Program-made: the position numbers and the translations under genes | The notes under the pieces: model-generated | What the model saw: only the letters and a program-made list of their open reading frames with translations | Databases searched by the model: none | What the model was told of the DNA's origin: nothing | From: Amaurobius ferox | Taxonomy: Eukaryota > Arthropoda > Arachnida > Araneae > Amaurobiidae | Assembly: GCA_951213105.1 (NCBI GenBank) | Contig: OX578144.1 | Coordinates: forward strand, 81,814,301-81,878,300 | Direction: 5' to 3' | Length of the DNA stretch: 64,000 nt | Shown: positions 53,688 through 64,000 of the stretch, in pieces | Position numbering within the stretch: position 1 is the stretch's first letter | Layout: every line of letters begins with the position of its first letter

Positions 53688-54634
53688 TTACTTTCCTTAT
53701 ATACATAATGTATAAGGAAAGTATTGTGACGGGGTCGAAAATTCGAATTCGAGTTTTCGACGGGAGAGCACGTTTCAAGCATCCCTGATCACGAATCAAG
53801 CATTTTTGAAGTGATGTCTGTGTGTGTGTGAGTGAAAGTATGTGTATGTATGTGTGTGTGTGTCAGTGAGTCTGTGGAGACGATAACTGACGAACGAATG
53901 GACCGATTCGAACGAAATTTGGTACAAAAATCATAACCCATAAACACTGGAAGCCTATTGTTTTTATACGCAATCGAATGTCCAGAACCCACCTAAATTT
54001 TCAAATGAAATTTTGAAAAAATCGTCAAAAAAATCAAAACCGCTAATAGAGTTCCGTAAATAGACATTTCTTATGTAATTTTTTATTAGAAAACGATTGA
54101 CATAAATTTTAGAAAGCTAACATAAACCGTTCTCGAGATATTGCACATTTTTCAAAAAATTTTTCAAAAAGTCATATAAAAAATATATATATTTCCTATT
54201 GAGAAACATGTTCACTTTTCATATGTAATACCATGCGATAAATTGAGTGACATCATTCTCGTGGATCTAGCTCGTTCCATTCATGAGAAAAGATACTTTA
54301 GTAATACTTTTGTATTTGAACGCCAATTGTTATTTATCTGCTATAAGAATAACTTATTTCTCCATCCACAACGCTTGGCGAGATTGTGGCGCCGAATTTG
54401 GCGGAATGTCGCCAACTTGGCGACTTTTTTAAATGTTGTCAAATTAACGAAAATCTCACCAAATGGATAAAAATGACACTAAATCAATGAAAATGATGAC
54501 TAATTGTCGAAAATTCAATATCTTGGAAAGAATATTAGTATCTACTATATGAAAAACCTATTTTTTTACTGTAAAAGCAGTAAATTCATTACATTATATA
54601 AGGAAAATCATGTGTTGCCCACATCAGATTTTTT
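53688..54634 (-). mobile_element. Family 1 stem-loop element, compact copy
   Basis: A perfect hairpin at 53690-53720 (ACTTTCCTTATATACATAAT.. then TATAAGGAAAGT) forms the 3' end, and TCTGATGTGGGCAACACATG read on the minus strand forms the 5' end at 54628, preceded by six As. The full internal order is kept, with a (GT)n/(GTAT)n tract at 53820-53865. Of all copies it is closest to those at 2.96 and 20.7 kb. The duplicate is at 61896-62842. Confidence 0.75.
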
Positions 54635-55049
54635 AATAAATGTGTTGTGTATTTTGTATTAAAAAAATTACAGGGTCATTGCCCAACAGGATATAAATTT
54701 CTGATTTTTCTAAGTTGAAAAAAAAAGATTTAAGAAATGCATTACACTTTTTATTTGTGTTAATAAACAAAATACATTGTATATCAGACACCACAATTAA
54801 TATACCTTATAAACTTTATGAAATGAGTTTTAAAATGTTTACTAAATATTGTATTTTTAGAATCACATTTTTTTTCAATTTCTTGTCAATTTTCCAACTG
54901 GAGTAGCAATCTTGAATTATAAATTCGTCATAGTATAATTAGCAAATTTCTTTTTCTTAATAATCTTTTTCATTCATTATGAAATATCTTAAAATTGTTA
55001 CCTTATCTTTGGCTTAGTTTCTCCATATGGCTGTGAATAAACAAGGGAA
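54635..55049. other. Unassigned AT-rich spacer
   Basis: No gene recognised. A 63-codon plus frame here is low-complexity and hydrophobic. Confidence 0.4.
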
Positions 55050-57010
55050 AAGAAAATTAAAAACCTATTAAGTAAAATAATTTTTATCTTTTCCTTTTAA
55101 ATTCCTAACTTCTTTGCTTTTGGCTTTTCCATAAATGAACAGCTTTCTCAAAATTAAATTTACATTCAACATCTCCATTGCTTTCACAACTCAGTTTGGA
55201 CCACATTTTTCTCACCCAGTCTGCTTCGTTTTTGAGTTCTGATTCAATTTTGAGATGAAAATCCTCTCTCGTACATAACTGTTGAAAGAGAAATAACCAA
55301 TGCTATTTAAGCAAGTGCTGAAAATCCAGGGTACATTGGCGTATCATCTATTTTGGAGGATAAAATCAATTTGCAGAACTCATTTAATGTCATGCTAGGA
55401 TTTCTACAATATAAAGACGGCATTTGAAAAATTCTTTTCGTAATTCCTCCTCTGTTACACCTAAGTATGTATTAGGAGGGGAAGAATTATAATGTTTCAT
55501 TAACTTATTTAAATAGTCCAATCTAGACGCATTTGATGACATTGGACAGCTAGGATTTTAAACCGGATCAAAATTAGAAAGTAAATGCATCTTCTCAAAA
55601 GTTAATCTATCTTTCAAGCTTTCTACTAAATGATCTAAACATTTTAGTTTAGAATTTTTAAATTCTTTTTTAGAACTTGCACAAGCTGATAATTTGATAT
55701 CCTTAAAATAATCAGTTGTTTTAAATGGGACGTTAAAAATTTGAACAAGTGCTTGCCACTTTTTGACTCCTCTTTCATAATGTCTAGCCGATTTATTGTT
55801 GAAAACAATTCATTTATAACTGTTGAAAATTCAATGTCATTACTTTGGAAGATTCGACTAACACGGTAAACTATTTGAAGTACATCTCTTGAGATGGAGA
55901 GTACCGCAACAAATCAGTCAGTGCAATGTTTTAACAAACTTGACCCTTTGTCTGTAGCATTGTATGAGTGTTTATTCTTAACGATATCAGTTAATGCTAT
56001 CACCATATCATAACTCATATGGCAAGTATTAACAGCACGGCAAAGAGAGAGCCAACGAACAGTAGCAATCTCCTTTAACGACCTTATTGTAGATGTGTGG
56101 AAATAAACATACAGTGAACACATAGTTCTTTGTAAGTTTTGAAATAGGTCTATACCATTTGCAGCTTGTAATATGGCAAGTGCTAAATGGTGTGCAACGC
56201 AATGGTAGTGCAAAAGAGTTTGTGTCAGATCTTGAAGTTTTTTCCCATAACCTTTATTCTTGTCCATCATGACTGCTGCACCATCTGTAGCAAGACCAAC
56301 TAATTTGGACATTTGCACATTTTTCTCTTTGAAGAAATGGATCAATACACATTTTAATGCATCAGAATTACATCCTCCACAAAGTTTCAAGTTTGCCAAA
56401 AACTAGTACGTGGTTCATTATTACTTAGATATTTTGCATAGATTATGAGTTTATAATTCACAGGTAGACTCATCAATTAAAATGACTTAATTAATTGTAG
56501 AATTGTAGACTCATCAATTGTAGACTCATCAACTAAAATGAAAAAATAAGGACTAGTTTTAATATCACTTTCAAGCTCTGACTGTAAGATATCAGACACA
56601 CTATATTGAATTGGTGTTATATAATGATAAGTTTATGTGCTGCTCCTTGATTGTTTCGTTACCACATGATTTCAACAAAAGCATTGCAGTCTTTCACCTG
56701 TGGCAGTTTCTCTTTGGCGAGCAAATAAATAGTTTTAAATACTGTCATATCCCATTATGAAACAATACTGTTTAATTTTTCAATGGCAAAATACATGACT
56801 TTTGCATCTTTTTGCTTATTTAAAGCAACTTTATGTTCCATTGTTTTTTTTATGCCTTACTAAAGTATTCCTTTGGAAGTAAACAGAGCCATTGTTTGTC
56901 ATCACAACCTTCATGTTGACTTTCTGACAGATTTTGCAAAGAATAAGATTTGTGTCCTCATCATGCATTATCCAAGGGAACTCGCGATATCATTTTGGTG
57001 AAATTTTGTC
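55050..57010 (-). pseudogene. hAT-like transposase pseudogene (KIAA1586/ZMYM-like)
   Basis: On the minus strand the N-terminus shows a zinc-finger-like PWIMHDEDTNLILCKIC ... FQRNTLVRH (56830-56990). The longest frame (56399-55914) follows, with VGLATDGAAVMMDKNKGYG, HYHCVAHHLALAILQAANG and VRWLSLCRAV, the RNase-H-like core landmarks of KIAA1586/ZNF862-like hAT derivatives. A further frame (KKWQALVQIFNVPFKTTDYF, about 55740-55790; NSSPPNTYLGVTEEELRKEF, about 55420-55480) and ADWVRKMWSKLSCES (about 55190-55235) complete a protein of ~650 codons. At least five frameshifts or stops are present. The 5' end stops ~30 bases from the duplication junction. Confidence 0.7.
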
Positions 57011-58422
57011 ATATTTTGTCCGCTTACTCCAGCGCTATGACATTTTATGTGTCGATATATTACCTACAAAAATGGTGTTCGTACGAAAGTTCTTAAGCAT
57101 CTAATTAACTATATAAGGAAAGGCCAATGAGGGCATACGTTAGGTTTATTCAGGGGTCTCACTGATGATCGCCATTGTCGCATTTTGTGAAAGAAAATTC
57201 AGTTTGGCGATTGCAAAATATTTGGCGATTATGGATTCTGCCGATGTTGAAATCAAACATCTTGGTATGGTACTCGTGGTATAATAATTGTAATGTATAC
57301 TACTATGTGTCTTTTCCAAAACAATGATCTTTTGAATGTAAGAATTTATAATCAAACTTTCAAATGAAAAGTCAAATTTTGCAAATCAAATTTTTCAAAT
57401 GAAAAGTTAAATTTTTCAAATGGAAAGTCAAAATAAAATTTGGCGAATAAAAACTCTATTTGGCAAAATTTCGTTTGGCAAATAGGTTGGCAAAATTGAT
57501 TAAAATTCCGGAGCAAGCCCTGGGTTTATAGTAAACTGACCATGCGGATCGAATAAAAGGGATTGCAGAGCCCCTAGTACAGAATGTAAACAGTCAGCAT
57601 AACGAACTAGTCGTCGCCAACTTAGTGACTTTTTCAAATATTGCCAAAGTAACAAAAATGTCGCCAAATTGATAAATATGTCGCCAAATGAGAAGCAATG
57701 TTTTGCAAATTCTGATTTCCGCCATATGACGGGCATACATACATTTTAGTATCATAATAATGATAAGCAATCTGTTCAATAAACAATCATTTTGTATATT
57801 TAATTTTATTCTGCAAAAGGGATTAAAACTTTCAAAACGCAAGACGGTACTTATTTTGAGGTAGTGTTTTTGAAATTATTTAGCTAATAACTAGATAAAG
57901 TTTAAATTGTGTGAGCAGCATATGATTTTTCCTATATATTAATTGATCTCTTTTTTTTTCTTATTTTTATAGTGGAATTTTTATTAATTGAATTAATATA
58001 TATTCCTGTTTTTGCGTATAAAAATAACGTATGCGTAAAATTGTATCTAATTTCCAGTTTTTCAGTTATATTTAACTTTTTATGGTCAATTTGTTGTATT
58101 TACTGACATAAAATTGCAATTGAATGTATTAGATCAAGGCCATACGTGATTTCGTACCAATTATATCTCATCGTGAAATAAACGAAATAAATGATGCAAA
58201 CGCGAAATATTATTCTGTAGTTTATGTTTCCTAATATAAAATATTTTGTTTAAAAATGAAAATGAAATCAGTTAAAACATCCCGCATTTCAATTAGTATC
58301 TTTGATTATGATTTAAATTGACAAGCATTTATTAATTAAAAGGACCTGACGCTTAAAAAATGTATTTTTGAAATCAAGTTATAAACTTTATGTTTGTTCT
58401 AGATAACCTTTGATACTGCAAT

Positions 58423-59384
58423 AAAAAATCTGATGGGGGCAGCGTATGATTTAATGCAATGAATTTACTTCTTTCACAGTGAAAAAGTGATGTATTGAGA
58501 TCCACGGCATAATGGTATTAAAGTTCAATTGAAAATTTGGCGCTTTTCCGGATGACAACATGTAAAGCTATTTCAAAGTACCCAATTAACTTATATTTCA
58601 TGCAACACTAAATTGACAATTATTAATATTGATAGCATCCACAATAAGCAATATCGTCCATATATAAAAATATTTTAAATATTAATTCATCTCTTTGGTT
58701 TTATTTCCGTTAATCTAGCCTCTTTTTTGAAATTTTGACTACATTTTCGTCAATCTGGGATCATTTTGGCTTTATTTCGGTTAATCTAGTGTTCTCTATA
58801 CTATATTTCCGTCAATTTGGAGCGACATATTACCAAGTTTGCGATATTTCGCTCAATTAATGGCCAAGTTCCCCAAATTTATTGCCAAGCATTACACACA
58901 GACGGAGAGGAGAGCATTTTTTTAATACATAAATGATTATTGGTGAATTGTTGGTCTTAAAAATTTTTTGATGATCATTTACGTAACGTTATTGAAGGTT
59001 AGGATTTTTTTTAAATTTCATTCGAAAATTGTCTTTCGAACATTTAATTGCGCTTAAAATCAATAGGCTTTCAGTATTCACAGATTGTAATATTTGTACC
59101 AAATTTCGTACTAAACGCTCTATTCGTTCGTGATTCATCGTATCCACAGTCTAACGGACATATAAGTAACACCCAGACACATACACACGCGTACGCACGT
59201 GCATGCACTCACGCACACACGCGTACGCACGTGCATGCACTCACACACACACATCACTTCAAAAACGTTCAATGCGAATTCAGAGCTGACTGAAGCGTGC
59301 TCTTTCTAGAATTCGAATTCGATTTTTCGATTCTGTCATAGTACTTTTCCTATACATTTTACTACGTAGTATGTAGGGAAAGTA
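58423..59384 (+). mobile_element. Family 1 stem-loop element (duplicate of 50185-51179)
   Basis: Same ends and interior as the unit 1 copy. It differs by one fewer 32-bp minisatellite unit (59183-59246) and isolated substitutions. Confidence 0.6.
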
Positions 59385-59577
59385 AAAATCGCTAATAACA
59401 ATTTGCGTATTTACTTCTTTGTCTATTAAATGTTAATAAAATATCTGAAAACATATTATTCGTTTCTGTTTTACATTTTGCATTTTAAGTCTTATACGAG
59501 TATATTATGAAAGATTGTACTTCTATTTAAATATTTAGGAAAGCTTTTTCAAAATTACATTATTTCTGAATTTACAA

Positions 59578-59627
<50 letters not shown>

Positions 59628-60398
59628 TAAATAAATAAGAAAAAAAAAAAAAAAAAAAACTAAATATCTGAGTGGGTAAAAAAAAAAACGCACAATGTTA
59701 TGCTATGTATATGTTTAAAAAAAATAAAAATATTTAATTTTCGAAAATGCTTAAAAATTTTCTGTTATTAAAATGAAAACAAATATTTTAATTTTGATGA
59801 TGGAATTTTATTTGCATTTCTTGGCGATCGCCAATACGTTAAACCATAAACGAAGTAGGAACTCATTCCTATCTTTGCGTTAAACTTGGCAAACATTAAT
59901 TCCCTCCCAGAGCAATTACAGAAATTCGGATGATCTTCAGATGTGGCGGGCTGGGTTCTTAAATAATAAATTAGTTGCATTATAAATTAGTTGCATCCCT
60001 ACCAGTAAATTTATGCTCTTACTACGTCTGAATGATATACCCACCTTGACAACTCAATAGAGTATATCGATAGACCTCCACACCCAGGACTTTATCTTAG
60101 CATCTGAGTTGTCACAGAGACTGCCGACGGTATCCCTGTAGTTGATGAACAGACCTTTGCTGTCTGGTGACCAATTTGTAAATGGTCTAGCAATAGAACG
60201 AACGAAAATGTTACCTATCTGTTTGGTTATATATATAATCACTACTACCTGTTTCAATAAATATTGTCAGTATGGTCCAGCTATATAAAATAGTTAAATA
60301 GAAGGAACACTTGGGAATTTCTGAAATTATTTTTGATTTGGTTTGTAGAGTCCGTTAATATATTTAGAAAATGTCAATCTTGCTGTTTGGCCGCCCCC

Positions 60399-60767
60399 TC
60401 ATACATCAGGGCCTGGAGAGTGATATTCTTCTTTGCCCACCCTCGCTACGTCACTGATTTCTTCTTTCATCGCTTCCTGTCCGGTTTTTATTGCTACTTG
60501 TTCGGCTTCCATAGTTTCTGCCTTCTCTTCTTGTCTGACCTTCATTGCTTTCATCCCTTCCTTTATAGCTTCTTGTCCGGCTTTCATTGCTTTCAACTAT
60601 TCCTTTATAGGTTCTTTTCCTGCTTTCATTTCTTTCATCTCTTCCTTTATAGCTTCTTGTCCGGTTTTCATTGCTTTCACCTATTCCTTGTTAGCTTCTT
60701 GTCTGGATTTCATTGCTTTCATCTCTTTCTTTACAGGTTCTTTTCCTACTTCCATTAATTCCATCAT
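60399..60767 (-). pseudogene. Ty3/Gypsy gag relic (duplicate of 52191-52559)
   Basis: It carries the same two in-frame stops as unit 1, so inactivation came before the duplication. Three or four substitutions lie in the repeat region; some bring repeat units closer to one another, which may be gene conversion between units or chance. Confidence 0.6.
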
Positions 60768-60820
60768 CTCGCTCCATTACCGCTTGATCAGTCCCAGAAG
60801 TGCTGCTTCTGACGCCACGT

Positions 60821-61363
60821 TGTTACGACGTATCCTCTGAAATCGCGAGTGTACTCTCAAGATACAAGAATAAATCCAAATTTCTAGATAACTAACACGT
60901 TTGTTTACAAGTATAGCGTAAACAGGAACAATATACAGCAAAATCTCAATAATTATCTCCCAAGATCACTAAACAACTGTCAGGTGCAGTAAAACAGAAA
61001 TTGCTTCACTCATTTCACAATACACAGATACTGTTCTTAAAACACTGACATATCCCATAAGTCAATTTATCTCGTATCACATCAACTGCTCTCCAACGGG
61101 GCAACGACTCCTGTTATATACTCTCCATAGAATCTTCCAGAAGAGGCTGGAATCTCCAAGAATATTCATTACTTCTGGAAAGATTTAGTACCGTCTGAAA
61201 ATCGCTAAAATGGTAATAAATCACCAAATCTGGAAACCCTGCCCCCAAGCATTCAAATATGGCAACCCTACATTGACGTTATAGGAATGGCTGCCTATCA
61301 AAGTGTTTTTCCCTTCTGGTTTTCAAAAGAACCTCCAGTGAAGGTGTCTGCATGTTCGTAACA
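60821..61363 (-). mobile_element. Ty3/Gypsy 5' LTR (duplicate of 52613-53155)
   Basis: Identical boundaries TGTTACGA/TCGTAACA. It is a copy through segmental duplication, not a second LTR of the same element: both LTRs have the same gag fragment on the same side and identical flanks. Confidence 0.75.
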
Positions 61364-61895
61364 ATATTTAAATATCTTAACAAATTAGTGAAGTAGCGGT
61401 CAATTGCTCAAAATTAAGATTGGTGAAAATTTACGAAACCCTACATAGTACCTATTAATGCCGCAAACAGAGGCCGCACATAGCCAGCCAAAAAATAGGG
61501 ATTTAGAAGTATGTTTTATTCCCCTAATGCTTTCATTTTGTTAGATGCACCCTAGGAATTTGCTGTTAGTAGATCCGGCTATGTGGATGGATTTTGCATT
61601 AAATCAGAGTGGATTTTACAAAAAATTTAAATTTGATTTACAAAAGTGACCTGTCTTATTCACTAGTTTCCACAGCTCAATCAAATTTTTTTCCTCAAGA
61701 AATGTTTGAAATTTTGCAAAAAGAACCCTTATTTTAATGCCGCACATAGCCAGCTGGTGAGGTCTGGAGGGCAGAGATCGAACTAGAATTTTTCCAGAAA
61801 AGTAAAAATACTCCCTGACTTGATATGAAGGAGTATTTTGCTTTCCAGAGGAGTAATTTTTAACACATGTACAATTACCCTCAAATTCTCATATA

Positions 61896-62842
61896 TTACT
61901 TTCCTTATATACATAATGTATAAGGAAAGTATTGTGACGGGGTCGAAAATTCGAATTCGAGTTTTCGACGGGAGAGCACGTTTCAAGCATCCCTGATCAC
62001 GAATCAAGCATTTTTGAAGTGATGTCTGTGTGTGTGTGAGTGAAAGTATGTGTATGTATGTGTGTGTGTGTCAGTGAGTCTGTGGAGACGATAACTGACG
62101 AACGAATGGACCGATTCGAACGAAATTTGGTACAAAAATCATAACCCATAAACACTGGAAGCCTATTGTTTTTATACGCAATCGAATGTCCAGAACCCAC
62201 CTAAATTTTCAAATGAAATTTTGAAAAAATCGTCAAAAAAATCAAAACCGCTAATAGAGTTCCGTAAATAGACATTTCTTATGTAATTTTTTATTAGAAA
62301 ACGATTGACATAAATTTTAGAAAGCTAACATAAACCGTTCTCGAGATATTGCACATTTTTCAAAAAAAATTTCAAAAAGTCATATAAAAAATATATATAT
62401 TTCCTATTGAGAAACATGTTCACTTTTCATATGTAATACCATGCGATAAATTGAGTGACATCATTCTCGTGGATCTAGCTCGTTCCATTCATGAGAAAAG
62501 ATACTTTAGTAATACTTTTGTATTTGAACGCCAATTGTTATTTATCTGCTATAAGAATAACTTATTTCTCCATCCACAACGCTTGGCGAGATTGTGGCGC
62601 CGAATTTGGCGGAATGTCGCCAACTTGGCGACTTTTTTAAATGTTGTCAAATTAACGAAAATCTCACCAAATGGATAAAAATGACACTAAATCAATGAAA
62701 ATGATGACTAATTGTCGAAAATTCAATATCTTGGAAAGAATATTAGTATCTACTATATGAAAAACCTATTTTTTTACTGTAAAAGCAGTAAATTCATTAC
62801 ATTATATAAGGAAAATCATGTGTTGCCCACATCAGATTTTTT
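61896..62842 (-). mobile_element. Family 1 stem-loop element (duplicate of 53688-54634)
   Basis: Same hairpin and 5' end. The few differences include a T/A run change at about 62360-62370. Confidence 0.75.
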
Positions 62843-63257
62843 AATAAATGTGTTGTGTATTTTGTATTAAAAAAATTACAGGGTCATTGCCCAACAGGAT
62901 ATAAATTTCTGATTTTTCTAAGTTGAAAAAAAAAGATTTAAGAAATGCATTACACTTTTTATTTGTGTTAATAAACAAAATACATTGTATATCAGACACC
63001 ACAATTAATATACCTTATGAACTTTATGAAATGAGTTTTAAAATGTTTACTAAATATTGTATTTTTAGAATCACATTTTTTTTCAATTTCTTGTCAATTT
63101 TCCAACTGGAGTAGCAATCTTGAATTATAAATTCGTCATAGTATAATTAGCAAATTTCTTTTTCTTAATAATCTTTTTCATTCATTATGAAATATCTTAA
63201 AATTGTTACCTTATCTTTGGCTTAGTTTCTCCATATGGCTGTGAATAAACAAGGGAA

Positions 63258-64000
63258 AAGAAAATTAAAAACCTATTAAGTAAAATAATTTTTATCTTTT
63301 CCTTTTAAATTCCTAACTTCTTTGCTTTTGGCTTTTCCATAAATGAACAGCTTTCTCAAAATTAAATTTACATTCAACATCTCCATTGCTTTCACAACTC
63401 AGTTTGGACCACATTTTTCTCACCCAGTCTGCTTCGTTTTTGAGTTCTGATTCAATTTTGAGATGAAAATCCTCTCTCGTACATAACTGTTGAAAGAGAA
63501 ATAACCAATGCTATTTAAGCAAGTGCTGAAAATCCAGGGTACATTGGCGTATCATCTATTTTGGAGGATAAAATCAATTTGCAGAACTCATTTAATGTCA
63601 TGCTAGGATTTCTACAATATAAAGACGGCATTTGAAAAATTCTTTTCGTAATTCCTCCTCTGTTACACCTAAGTATGTATTAGGAGGGGAAGAATTATAA
63701 TGTTTCATTAACTTATTTAAATAGTCCAATCTAGACGCATTTGATGACATTGGACAGCTAGGATTTTAAACCGGATCAAAATTAGAAAGTAAATGCATCT
63801 TCTCAAAAGTTAATCTATCTTTCAAGCTTTCTACTAAATGATCTAAACATTTTAGTTTAGAATTTTTAAATTCTTTTTTAGAACTTGCACAAGCTGATAA
63901 TTTGATATCCTTAAAATAATCAGTTGTTTTAAATGGGACGTTAAAAATTTGAACAAGTGCTTGCCACTTTTTGACTCCTCTTTCATAATGTCTAGCCGAT
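63258..64000 (-). pseudogene. hAT-like transposase pseudogene, 3' part (duplicate, cut by window end)
   Basis: It corresponds to 55050-55792 of unit 1 and encodes on the minus strand the C-terminal segments with NSSPPNTYLGVTEEELRKEF. The catalytic core lies beyond the window if the duplication continues. Confidence 0.65.

Larger units (their letters stand above)
48761..57038. repeat. 8.28-kb tandem duplication, unit 1
   Basis: The sequence from GACATTTTATGTGTCGATAT at 48761 recurs from 57039. The offset is 8278 up to ~49.4 kb, 8238 to ~50.9 kb and 8208 after ~51.4 kb. The shifts are explained by a 40-bp loss in a 20-bp array, a 32-bp minisatellite unit loss and a 2-base poly(A) change. By eye about ten substitutions separate the copies over ~7 kb. 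The junction shares TATGACATTTTA with the left border. Unit 1 holds two family 1 copies, an LTR with gag start, and a nearly whole hAT pseudogene at its right end. Confidence 0.9.
57039..64000. repeat. 8.2-kb tandem duplication, unit 2 (runs off the window)
   Basis: Direct copy of 48761-55792. Length differences: 40 bp missing after ~57690, two instead of three 32-bp minisatellite units, and two extra bases in a poly(A) run. Examples of substitutions are 50277/58515 (G/A), 52533/60741 (G/A) and 54799/63007 (A/G). All features of unit 1 recur at +8208 to +8278. Confidence 0.9.

Noticed and set aside
60821..61363. 3' LTR partner of the LTR at 52613-53155
   Set aside because: Both have the same gag fragment on the same side and identical flanks, so they are copies by segmental duplication and not the two ends of one retrotransposon.

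Overview
This window reads as intergenic, repeat-dominated DNA from an arthropod nuclear genome. It is AT-rich and full of (TA)n, (CA)n, (TCTG)n and (AAT)n microsatellites, tRNA-derived SINEs, decayed Tc1/mariner, hAT, Ty3/Gypsy and non-LTR coding relics, and several families of short Helitron/Helentron-like elements. The coiled-coil gag relic and the KIAA1586-like hAT relic suggest an arachnid, perhaps a spider, but that is inference. I found no intact host gene, no rRNA, no functional tRNA gene and no CRISPR array. Every protein-like segment I recognise is a broken transposable-element gene.

Layout. 0.8-5.6 kb: a minus and a plus copy of a ~0.9-1.8 kb stem-loop element (called family 1 here), an old relic of it, and a ~150-bp tandem repeat. 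6.1 kb: a tRNA-derived SINE. 8.3-15.3 kb: a long (TA)n tract, a degenerate ~25-bp array, fragments of stem-loop families 2 and 3, and a 0.73-kb mini-transposon with a PHD-finger fragment. 15.3-21.6 kb: family 1 and 3 copies, a hAT-type MITE with an internal 31-bp minisatellite, and a hAT transposase C-terminus. 22.1-24.0 kb: a foldback structure built of ~140-bp units that each carry a GCTAGC palindrome. 24.5-31.4 kb: a family 3 copy, a mariner-like relic with a SINE fragment inside it, two Ty3/Gypsy LTR pieces in opposite orientation (one split by a long-TIR MITE), a pol relic and a Tc1 relic. 32.2-38.1 kb: two ~2.48-kb non-autonomous Helitrons placed head to head, forming a palindrome of almost 6 kb, with a family 2 element inserted in one arm. 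38.6-41.2 kb: three 318-bp tandem units, a non-LTR retrotransposon end, and a Tc1 relic containing a full SINE. 42.7-48.4 kb: a second PHD mini-transposon in inverted orientation, a family 4 stem-loop element, microsatellites, and a Tc1 relic containing a SINE fragment. 48.76-64.0 kb: an ~8.2-kb unit present twice in direct tandem and nearly identical. Each unit holds a family 1 copy in each orientation, a 543-bp Ty3/Gypsy LTR with the start of gag, and part of a KIAA1586-like hAT pseudogene. The second unit runs off the window end.

How the parts relate. Families 1-4 share one plan: a 5' end with a short subterminal motif, a microsatellite or repeat-rich interior, and a 3' stem-loop whose arm repeats the subterminal motif. 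Families 1 and 2 also share their 3' ~100 bp. The strongest leads are the head-to-head Helitron palindrome, which supplies a natural empty site for a nested insertion; the PHD mini-transposons carrying several exact CArG-box motifs; the tandem-repeat foldback element; the three separate SINE insertions into transposase genes; and the young 8.2-kb tandem duplication, which is either real or a haplotype-merging assembly error.
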